Assembly (NCBI GenBank): GCA_000226015.1
Contig: JH152837.1
Coordinates: 122,738-154,247, forward strand
Reading direction: 5' to 3'
Source of the DNA: Mnemiopsis leidyi
Taxonomy: Eukaryota; Ctenophora; Tentaculata; Lobata; Bolinopsidae
DNA: 31,510 nt
Program-made: the position numbers and the translations under genes
In this document: positions 21,093 to 29,399 of the stretch, one piece after another
Position numbering within the stretch: the stretch's first letter is position 1
Layout of the letters: each line of letters starts with the position of its first letter
The notes under the pieces: generated by a model
What the model saw: the letters and a program-made list of their open reading frames with translations, nothing else
What the model was told of the DNA's origin: nothing
Databases searched by the model: none

Positions 21093-22226
21093 ATAGGTCC
21101 CGTGTTGGGTGTTCTAAACCTTTTGTTTCAGACTGTTTGGCCTAGTAACACGGAACTTTGAACTATTGTAAGCTCGTTTAATATTAATATGACCTGAAAT
21201 AGACTTGAAGAAGAACGCCTAACTCGGAGTATATTTAGAATCAAACTTCTGAGTTCTGATCTACATCGTGAGAAATATTCAGTTACACGTCTTCTAACGG
21301 CTTCCGAGTTCAAATGGCTTCATGTCATAACAAGTCTGTCAAGGACTCAACATACCTGAAATTGGATGGACTTAGTAATTCATTTCAGATCAGATACATG
21401 TCCGTATTTTCTTTACGCGTAAGAGAAATACCCACCACTGAAAGGGCTGTTGCCTTGCCATCTTCTAAGTCCTGCCCGGGGTGCAGTGGTGCAGTGGTGG
21501 ATAATACCTCAAACAGATCATCTTGTCAATACCTCCCCTTGGTTGTACCTGCCACTGTCATTTACTGAACTCCATTATCACTTCTGATTATTGTATATCG
21601 ATCAATTAGCCACCAACTTAATGACCTCAGATAGCTATATCGATCTTTACATTAACAACATCTGCTTGCTGAGTGCTGATATTATCAAGGGAGATCCCTA
21701 TCGTATCTTCTTACCTTTACAGTTTACACCCCATCCTTGTATTCAACCAACAGTAAATAGAAAATTGTACAGAGTTTTTAGTTCCACTTAATGCAGCAGG
21801 CAGCTGTTTAATTGGCTGCCAGGTTCGAATTCCATTTTCACCTATTTCAGTCCAATTTGCACCGTTTATCCTCCAGAGGAATGCCAAGACCCCATTAAGC
21901 TTGTTAGAGGATCCCTAATTGTACTGTTTAAGAACTTCTGAAGCCCCACATTAAAATCTAGATGCTTGTTGTACCCTGAGGGTCGATAAAGCGTGCTGGA
22001 ATCCGTTTCTATGTTCAGACAACACATCTGTAGTATCCCAACCGTAAGTTAAGGTTCAGAAGGAAAATTCTGTTATCACTTAGCACTTTATCAGACCGTT
22101 GTTTGTGGGCAAGTGCTAATGTTCTCACTTTTTAATCCAACTTTAAGGCCCGAAACAAGAAGGAAGTGTTGTTAGCAACAGCGTCAAGTATCCTCCCCAT
22201 ATCTCTCTCTCTATGTTTGGGTTCAG
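21093..22226. other. No supported gene
   Basis: A plus-strand frame at 21314-21568 (84 codons, ATG start, beginning MASCHNKSVKDS) is the best open stretch. It has no recognised family, and its splice sites are weak. Minus-strand donors near 21341 and 21714 lack convincing exons. Confidence 0.4.
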
Positions 22227-22285
22227 ACAGTCTTTGATGTTCCATTTAGTCTCGACTGAAATTCAAATGGATGACTCGCCAATAG
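22227..22285 (+). CDS. Candidate internal coding exon, unknown product
   Basis: A very strong acceptor (CTCTCTCTATGTTTGGGTTCAG region) and a consensus donor (AATAG then GTGAGT at 22286) enclose 59 nt. Only one frame is open: one base completes an incoming codon, then QSLMFHLVSTEIQMDDSPI, then one base out. The incoming phase (two bases needed) does not match any exon I can place to the left. No family is recognised. The quality of both splice sites is the main support. Confidence 0.3.
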
Positions 22286-22970
22286 GTGAGTTTAGAGAAT
22301 GAGGGCCACCTTTTACGTCGTTTGTTTATCAGCTGTTTTATTTTTAAACAATTGGTAATTGGATAATCCGACATTGATGTAGAGGGGGAAATGAAATTTT
22401 CTGTAAAAAAACATCGAGAGTTTAAAGGATGTCTAACGAATTGTAACACATTCTTCCACTGTCTACTTGAACTGATACGTGAGGTCGTGAGGGACATTTT
22501 CCATGATAACCTGAATCACACGTGCTAAACTAATATAACCCAAACTCTAAACGTACTCAAAGTCGGGCGAGCGATTATCTAATTATCTAATCAGTAGAGG
22601 TACTGTGTGGGAGCTAAACAACTACCTTCTACTCCATTGTTCCTGCTTTAGTCCCAACTAAACCCCACTCAATGTCATTGTCCCTCCCTATAATCACGTA
22701 TTGTTTGGTTCCATTAGCGCGGCTGGGTAACTGTCCCACTGAACCCAACAGTAAACATCTCAAACCTTTAAAGTTCGCCAACGTCTGAAAACCTGAAAAC
22801 ATGCTTTACTCCCACGGTTAGCTACATTCATGTGGTGGAGATGGAATATTTTATCTGATGTTCGATAAATCTAGTCTGGCTCGGTAAATCTAGTCTTCCC
22901 GGAGGTGGGAGGATGGTTGCATGGCAATATTGAGTATACTATCAGTATACAAGATACATGGGATGGACTG
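22286..22970. other. No gene seen
   Basis: An 83-codon minus-strand frame overlaps the previous exon antisense (22246-22497). A single CACGTG lies at 22519. GTATAC is inverted at 22934-22950. Confidence 0.4.
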
Positions 22971-23030
22971 TTTACTACTGTTTACTACTGTTTACTACTG
23001 TTTACTACTGTTTACTACTGTTTACTACAG
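22971..23030. repeat. Six tandem copies of a 10-bp unit
   Basis: TTTACTACTG is repeated; the last copy is TTTACTACAG. Confidence 0.93.
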
Positions 23031-23873
23031 TTCATAAGATTGCTGTTCAAGCTGTGTAGTACTGAGATATTGAACCACATTGTTGGTGGGACATTGTTAG
23101 GTAGTTGTGGTGGCAGGTCGGAGAGCTAGAGGGTGGTAGACAACATGTATAACTAACTGTAGTGGCCTATATATTCTAAATCTATCTCATAATAAGTATT
23201 TGATAAGTATTAAATAACTATTTAAATTTTCTAATGATTTAGCTGTCGTGTGTTTAGTATAATACATACTGTGTACAGAGTTTGTTTATAATCAAGCTCA
23301 AATTGTAAAATAAGTTTTACTTCATCTCAATAAATTTGGTGGCCATGTTTTCCAGATACCCTCCAATAACATTACACCTTTTCGTCTTAATTTCGCCCTC
23401 AGGCTTGTTTACTCAACTACTGAGCTCTCATACAGCTGAACTTGATGAGTAAAGTGAGGTTGACAAGCTAAGTTTCACTTGTTAGCAGAAATATGACACT
23501 GATCACATTTCTGATGATTTAAAGTAAAAACCTTTATTGAAATTAATACAACAATTAATACAACAATATAAATAGTTGTAATTTTTACGTGTAGACAGAT
23601 TTCGTCTTCCGCAGACAATGACGGATTTCTGTCTGATGTCGATTTCCTTGAGCCGTCAAGAGCAATATTAATCAAGTAATTTTAAGTAAGTTTAAAACTT
23701 CCTGTCGATGCTGCTTGGGATCATGATGGAAATATTTCGATTATCCATGCTGAAAATTGAAAAAGTTCCTTGAAAATTGTGAAGTGGGCGATATTTTTAA
23801 CACTGGCGACAACTCGACTAATGCCCTGTGAAATTTTACAAAATCTAATTAAGTCTGTCAACAAACAAGGCGT
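23031..23873. other. No gene seen
   Basis: AT-rich sequence with short chance frames only. Confidence 0.5.
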
Positions 23874-23935
23874 CACATGTGACTGCAATCTCGCTCTCCC
23901 ATTGGTCAGCTTCGTCCATTCTGTCCTATGATTGG
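23874..23935 (-). promoter_or_regulatory. Variant E-box with two inverted CCAAT boxes
   Basis: A 10-bp palindrome TCACATGTGA (23873-23882) replaces TCACGTGA. Its CATGTG half is followed after 19 bp by ATTGG 23901-23905, and a second ATTGG (23931-23935) lies 30 bp further on, about three helical turns. Confidence 0.4.
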
Positions 23936-24929
23936 CCAGATCATTCACTAAGGCCCTGTTGCCCCGTGATATCTGCAATTCTTATCTTGAAAGGTAGGAG
24001 CAGTACTTGTAAAGTGGTGTAATGACCAGTTCATATCAAGTTCTGACGAGGTTACCGGTGGTCCTTAGTCGTAACAGTGTCTTTTCTTCCACTTCTAACT
24101 CAACTTCTAATTCATGCTAATAACGGAACCTACCCAAGGTTCATTCTAACCCACGTTCCAGCTATCGTGAGAAGTTTAGAAAAATGCAGGTACGATAAGG
24201 TATAAAACAAAGATTGGTTTCATTGTAGGTGAGGGTGACGTTGGATGATGATCTGACATAACGTCCTGGAGAACACAGAGAAGGAGTGCCAGGGGAAATA
24301 TCTGGTTCTAGTCAACTCGGTTTTGTCACGTCAATACTAAACGTAATTAGAACATCTTAAACGGAACTTGACCAACTGATTATCACTGTCTTGAAATGGG
24401 GGAAATTTCGGTGGTTCTTCTGGATTGTGGATATGTTGTGAAGACATTATTCCACCGGAAAAATTATTTATACTCAGTTTTCTCATGACAAATCTAAGAT
24501 TGTTGTCTGTATAAACCAAGTAAACCTACAGCACTGTCTTAAACTTGCAGATTAGGATATTGTTCCAAACACACAGATTAACGTCTTTTATCTTGGATCA
24601 AGAGAAACATTTTTAGATGTTTTCCTCTCAAATCTTATCGTTATGTATAATCTCTCTGTGTAGTGATGGTGATCTGATATAGGCTGGGTAGACTTGTACT
24701 CTCAAACCAATAATTGTATCCACTTTTGATTGTGTACAGACAATACAACATCACCATGTATCCAAGAATTGTAAGAATCGAAAGAATCTTCCCTAATTGA
24801 AACTAATCACTTCCAATATCAGAGTCATTGGGCATCGTCTGGGTAATTTAGTAGCAATTCAGTAAAACGATCGAGCGATTCTCTCTCGAAACACCCTCGA
24901 TACTCTACAGATCAAAGTCGTTCCTTTGT
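23936..24929. other. No supported gene
   Basis: A tiny possible exon (YREKFRKMQ before GTACGA at 24190) and a GTAG acceptor 39 bp later were seen but not accepted. Confidence 0.4.
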
Positions 24930-24975
24930 CCAATCAGCTGCTGAATTTCATATCACGTGACCCTATCTGACCAAT
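24930..24975 (+). promoter_or_regulatory. Complete CCAAT/E-box/CCAAT element
   Basis: CCAAT 24930-24934 (TCCAATCAGC), 19 bp, CACGTG 24954-24959 (TCACGTGA), 11 bp, CCAAT 24971-24975 (ACCAATGAGA). All three cores are intact and the CCAAT starts are 41 bp apart. The clearest example in the window. A further TCACGTGA has its core at 25123. Confidence 0.68.
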
Positions 24976-25128
24976 GAGAAGACAGGAAAGATCTAGACGA
25001 CTTGGACCTGCCTGAGTTTATGATAATTTAATTCTATTTAATTATAGCGCTGCTTGCTTGGACCCCCACGTTTGTCTGCAATATCAGTATTGTTAGAGGT
25101 CACCTGGCCCATCTTGTCTGGTCACGTG

Positions 25129-26182
25129 ACATAACAAACACACAATGTTACCTGACTTCTCCGAATCTCCGTGGTCGGAGTTTAGACCCTGTAAACACAT
25201 GTGTGAAGTAAGATAGAAGAAGTGTCAGAATTTTCGCTGACTGCACGAGTTTGTCCTGAATATTGTAGCCCCTAAGGGAAAGTAGAGAGGGCGGGATTGT
25301 CTAGCAGCAGTACAGAGTGTGGAGTGTTCGTGTTGAAGTTCTAAAACACTACAATTCTTACAAAGATCGGAAGAAAAATGGGAAACAAACCCAGAAAGAT
25401 TATGACGGTCAACCATCTCTAGAATAAATAAACATGCGACCGCTTTTGTGCGGACTATCACTTCTATGGATATCGTAACTCGTAGCATGTAAAAACTGTA
25501 GACTCTCAGCAAGTCTTGGTGTTCCTCTTCTTGATTATATATTAAAACAACTTGTATATCCATTGTATAAGCATATGTTATAGGGAGGGATGTACTATTT
25601 AAATTTGTATTTACTTGTAGTACCTGAATCTACATTGTTGCAAATTAAATTAAACAGTGGCGAATACCACTAAGTTAAAGAAAGTATTCGTCTGTTAACC
25701 TCATAGAGTTAGCGTTTAAAACTGATAATTACAACAAGACACAAAGAAACAGATTGTACCTTGTTCTTAATTTGGCATGATTGCTTGAATAGCATATTTT
25801 GAGAATTTTCAGTAAAATTCATCTTAATGGAGCTTAAGTAAAACGTTCGTAGCCTGTCGGTAAATACCAAATATAGACACTCCACAGTTACCACCCTGTC
25901 ACCACGGTAACCATAGTAACCACCGAGCATCCACAGCAACCACAAGTCACAACCGGCTCTTTATTATTTCCCGCCAATTAACCTATTACATTTTGAAAAT
26001 AAAGGGCGGTAACCTTGTTATAATATATATCTACTTCAATATCTACCATTCTGCCCAGTCACGGTTGTACGATTAACTATCTATATTCTAACTCTATATT
26101 TCCCTCTCTCGGACTGATGAACTCCAGTAGACCCGGTCAGCCGGAGGTCTAGAAGTTGGAAATTCCCGTGAAGCAGTGCAGT
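25129..26182. other. No supported gene
   Basis: A minus-strand frame of 112 codons (25225-25563) and one of 78 (25709-25945) are near chance length. A 37-nt minus-strand segment at 25188-25152 has a TTTACAG acceptor and a TCAG/GTAACA donor but is too short to trust. Confidence 0.4.
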
Positions 26183-26390
26183 CACGTGGCTCCCACCTGA
26201 CCGGACACAGTGCAATGACTTGCTTGCTGGGAGCTGATCTCAGACAGAACGGACTCCGGTCGTGCTTGTCACAGCCTGTCCCAGCCACCTTGGGTGCTTG
26301 GCTCCTCACTCCTATTAAATTCTATTCAATTACATGCTGCACTGCTCATTGGTCTTTGTGCCATCACGTGACCTGATGTAAAGTCACGTG
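26183..26390. promoter_or_regulatory. E-box group with one CCAAT partner
   Basis: CACGTG at 26183, 26365 and 26385, the last two within TCACGTGA. ATTGG 26348-26352 lies 12 bp before the 26365 site, one base off the usual 11. Confidence 0.45.
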
Positions 26391-26568
26391 ACCAGCTGTT
26401 TGTAACGATTTCGTAGCAATTGCAAGACATTTAATTAGCATGATCTGGAGGGATGGTATGTTGAAGAGGGGAGGGAAGAGGGGTGGAGGTTTGACAAATT
26501 AGAATTACCCCGAGCTCTACGAGACAAATTTAGGGAGAAGAGAGGATATAGAGGGAGTTTGTTTACGT

Positions 26569-26661
26569 CACGTGACAAAGAGGAGAACTGTCATTGGTTC
26601 ACTAGGCTGGTGGTGATAACATGATATGGTATATTGGATATATCCGCAGATTAATCACGTG
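26569..26661 (-). promoter_or_regulatory. Two TCACGTGA E-boxes with inverted CCAAT boxes
   Basis: CACGTG 26569-26574, 18 bp, ATTGG 26593-26597 forms the long arm of the composite element. A second CACGTG at 26656 is preceded 18 bp earlier by ATTGG 26633-26637, which is not the usual orientation. A CpG-rich patch begins 40 bp downstream. Confidence 0.45.
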
Positions 26662-26703
26662 ATTAAATATTACTGTTGTACGTTAAAGTGTCGGTATTGT
26701 ATT

Positions 26704-26852
26704 GCGATCCCCGACGTAAATATGTCTCGTATCTTGGGAGGATAGGTCTGACGCAACCTACCAGACGCGCAACCGGACATATGCGCGGATGTTAGAACCG
26801 CGCTGACGTAATGCTTGCGCTGCGCCGCTCCATAGGCGTGCCACTGCAACGT
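26704..26852. promoter_or_regulatory. CpG-dense island
   Basis: I count 18 CpG in about 150 bp, much denser than the surroundings, with GCGC words such as ATGCGCGG and TTGCGCTGCGCCGC and a CRE-like TGACGTAA. Four TCACGTGA sites lie in the 340 bp to its left. Together these suggest a promoter or enhancer core. No start codon with a long frame follows closely on either strand. Confidence 0.45.
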
Positions 26853-26893
26853 ACCCTGTCATGGATGGATCATACAGATTCTAAAGCTAGATA

Positions 26894-27352
26894 CTAAATT
26901 ATAATTATCGGTGCATCAGAGGTGAAATCCGGGAGTTTTTGACAAATTGAACGTTTGACGGAAAGTAGGAAAGCTATCTTTTGTCTGTGAGCTACCTTAT
27001 TTGGAAATAGATCGAGAGAGATATTCCAGCGTAAACAATTGGGTTGACAAATTGAGTGGAAAAAATGTGGAGATTTGTATCCAATAGAATTACCCTTTAG
27101 CAAGTTTGAATTGAACAAATCGGCCACATCAGAAAACCCACACAGTGAGACAGTGTAAAAATATAAGAATCTAAGAAGTTCTATAGAATAGCCAGTAGAA
27201 CTCATCCACAGTCCAATGCCTCCAGGCTCCCAAACACTAATGCAGAGGGGAGCCGTAACCGGAATTTTGTCGACATTTCTTATGGAAATAAAACAAGAAC
27301 TCCTTTGCTGACAGTTAATGTGTTTCTCTTGAAGCATGTTCAAGTTACCCAT
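26894..27352 (-). CDS. Unrecognised 152-codon open frame
   Basis: An uninterrupted minus-strand frame begins MGNLNMLQEKHINCQQRSS and ends DAPIIII. It has eight cysteines and several aromatic runs, no clear membrane segment or known motif. For DNA of this composition I estimate about 0.2 frames of this length by chance in the whole window, so it stands out somewhat. A possible donor inside (AAATAAG then GTAGCT near 26990) would remove the last 30 or so codons. It could be a single-exon gene, an exon, or a chance frame. The CpG island lies just beyond its 3' end, not at its start. Confidence 0.25.
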   Translation of the reverse strand: MGNLNMLQEKHINCQQRSSCFISIRNVDKIPVTAPLCISVWEPGGIGLWMSSTGYSIELLRFLYFYTVSLCGFSDVADLFNSNLLKGNSIGYKSPHFFHSICQPNCLRWNISLDLFPNKVAHRQKIAFLLSVKRSICQKLPDFTSDAPIIII

Positions 27353-28179
27353 AGTCCCTCCGAACTCTTTACTGAAATCGACTTAAACTTTTGTCAACCG
27401 TGATGGAAAGACTAATTCAGTATTAACTTTATGAAATATTAAGTAGTCGTCTTTAGCACAACAGCTGAATCATAATATACTGATAGCGTATCTAAATTAA
27501 TTTTATCTGCAATTTCATTAAAGATACCACTGGAAGTCTAACGCTGGTTCACTGTTCATTGCTCTCGCTCATGATGAAATCTTAGGTATTGAAGGTATTG
27601 AATATTATGCGGCCATGTATATATTTCTTTATTCACAAACGAGCTAAGTAGCTACGTAGTCCTCAAATGTTCTGGTAACAGTTAATTAATTAATCACCAC
27701 CTCCCCAGCCTGCTCCTCTTTAATCCCACGTGCACCACTGCATTACCTCAGCACGGTTATAAACTTTAAACTAAACTAAATTTCTCACACCCGTCACGTG
27801 ACCAGATGCAAGTAAATAGTAAGCAACATCTAGTCGGTGCCAGGAAGACCGTGTCGGACTATTGTCCACCTTCGTGCAAGGCCGTCCCAGGAAACTGTGC
27901 TCCTACATCACAACACTGATTTCATTCGTGTCTAATTGTGACGTCATGTGATGAAAAGTAATGCTAAACTTGGCTTTTTTAACTATATTGTATGGATATG
28001 ATCTGGTTTATGCTTAAGGTGGGATGCGGGGATTATCCCTGAGGATCACGGAATTTTCGTTGTGACAAGTTACAGGACAAATTGAGTGTTGTTGGTGACA
28101 ATTAATGAAGCGAATGACCTGTTAATGTGTCCCAAAGTACCTGGTACCCCCTTGCGCACGCATAATTCGTATTGTCCCG
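27353..28179. other. No gene; E-boxes and a CRE
   Basis: CACGTG at 27727 (CCACGTGCA) and 27795 (TCACGTGA). TGACGTCA at 27939-27946. No coding signal seen. The presumed 3' UTR of the minus-strand gene at 28180 would lie at the right edge, but I see no AATAAA close to its stop. Confidence 0.45.
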
Positions 28180-28393
28180 TCATATCCTCATTTGAAATGG
28201 AGTTGAGGGCTGGGTGGTGCAGTAACTGGATGGTTGAGTGAGAGAGTTGGAATACAATGTCTTATCAATTTCAATGTGTGGTATCATGTGGAATGTTGCA
28301 TGCACGTTTTTCACGGCATGGCACTGGGAGAGATAACAATCTTGACGGAAAAGATGGAGAATTTGAATACCAGAGTCAGAGGATGGGAAATCT
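28180..28393 (-). CDS. Candidate terminal coding exon of a minus-strand gene
   Basis: On the minus strand a strong acceptor (GTGTGCCATTTCAG) precedes 214 nt: one base completing a codon, then 70 codons to TGA at 28182-28180. The peptide begins DFPSSDSGIQILHLFRQD and ends STPFQMRI, with Cys and His but no motif that I recognise. It pairs in phase with the exon at 28553-28600 across a 159-bp intron with a perfect AG/GTAAGTA donor. The opposite strand also has a 72-codon open frame (28234-28452), but without comparable splice signals. Product unknown; the gene extends to the right. Confidence 0.42.
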
Positions 28394-28552
28394 CTGAAAT
28401 GGCACACGGAGACTGGCTTAACCCTCAAAACGGAGTGCAATCTGCTGACTAAGAGCAGAGTTGCTGTGAGTTTTGATCCTGAAGATCCTGAATTTTGTGC
28501 CAGTCGCGTCTAGGAACAGAGATAAAAAGTTTAAACTAGATCGAGTACTTAC

Positions 28553-28600
28553 CTCATGAAGGTACTTCTGTGGTAGAATGAGACGTGTTCTTTGTGAGAA
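28553..28600 (-). CDS. Candidate 48-nt internal exon of the same minus-strand gene
   Basis: Flanked on the minus strand by a pyrimidine-rich acceptor (GAGTTTACCTTCTCAG) and a perfect donor (ATGAG then GTAAGTA). The exon is open in two frames. In phase 2/2 it reads SHKEHVSFYHRSTFM and joins the 28393 exon through an Arg codon. In phase 0/0 it reads FSQRTRLILPQKYLHE but then meets a stop a few codons into the next exon. I prefer the first. The upstream exon was not identified. A minus-strand frame from an ATG at 28763 (MVFSRLSIFG) with a short hydrophobic stretch runs toward this exon but has no good donor in the needed phase. Confidence 0.42.
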
Positions 28601-28821
28601 CTGAGAAGGTAAACTCTGGGATTGAGTGATGCATGCATGCACTACCCACTGCTACTACAAATAAGATACATGCATGGTCAACACGTTTCAATGTTCTGAA
28701 TGATGAGATACAGATGTTTGATCGCGGATTTGCTCCAAATATGCTGAGTCGACTGAAGACCAATCAAAATCAACTTAACGGAACGCGCTCCAAAAAATTC
28801 ATTGACAAAAGTTGCTCAAAA

Positions 28822-28851
28822 GCGCCCAGTACGACCGCGCGCGCCGCGCGG
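28822..28851. promoter_or_regulatory. CpG-dense inverted repeat, possible bidirectional promoter
   Basis: Nine CpG in about 30 bp. CCGCGCG (28835-28841) and CGCGCGG (28845-28851) form a perfect inverted repeat around a 3-bp loop. It lies between the minus-strand exons ending at 28600 and the plus-strand gene at 29400, so it could serve a divergent pair. No TATA box is evident. Confidence 0.35.
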
Positions 28852-29015
28852 CTTAAGAATTAAATTCGTGACGGACGAACTACACAAACTAACGAACGTA
28901 CTCAATCGCCGAATAGACCAAGTATGCACTTTCCACTTTTCTCACGTTGGAAATTACGGTTCAAAAACCTGAAAACTCTAAAGACTAAAGGTTTAATCGT
29001 TATATTCCTCACAAA

Positions 29016-29399
29016 GGTACGTCCTGGGACCTGGAATTAAATTAAACGAGGTGAATTTACTGTTAAATTTAAATAACGCTTATACAATCGAGTTAGTAGT
29101 TACCAGGGAAACTAAACTATACGCGATTGCACGTGCAATAATTGCAACAGATTCGGCCGATTTTGTGTCCCTTTAGACTGGGTGATCCAGTTCAATTTGA
29201 GAATTTCCTGATCTGAATTTGGTCTGAAGGTAAGAATTTATCGTACAATCTGTTGAACTTGATGGACGTTCACAAATAACACTGTCAATTTTATTAGCGG
29301 GCCGGCTGAATGATAAAATTTCATGAAAATAAAACTCTTTTACAATTTACTGTTAGAATTTTAAAACCCTATCAATTACAGGATGTGATCTGATAAACA
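29016..29399 (+). promoter_or_regulatory. 5' region and UTR intron of the 380-codon gene
   Basis: TTGCACGTGCAA (29127-29138) is a 12-bp perfect palindrome around an E-box. A donor (GAAG then GTAAGA, intron from 29230) and an acceptor (ATCAATTACAG, ending 29381) define a 152-bp intron in the 5' UTR, 18 nt before the ATG. An alternative donor (CAAAG then GTACGT) lies at 29016, which would give a 366-bp intron with the same acceptor. The TGA TAA codons just upstream of and in frame with the ATG rule out coding continuation from earlier exons. Confidence 0.5.

Noticed and set aside
21781-21850. Possible tRNA T-loop (GGTTCGAATTCC)
   Set aside because: The flanking stem does not pair and no D-arm or acceptor stem could be placed.
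24163-24260. Mini-exon YREKFRKMQ followed by a possible 39-bp intron
   Set aside because: The exon is 28 nt, the acceptor before it is weak, and a 39-bp intron is smaller than the other introns seen here (152 and 159 bp).
25152-25188. 37-nt minus-strand segment with TTTACAG acceptor and TCAG/GTAACA donor
   Set aside because: Open in two of three frames purely because it is short; no partner exon in a matching phase.
25225-25563. 112-codon minus-strand open frame
   Set aside because: Chance length; no recognisable domain and no splice or promoter support.
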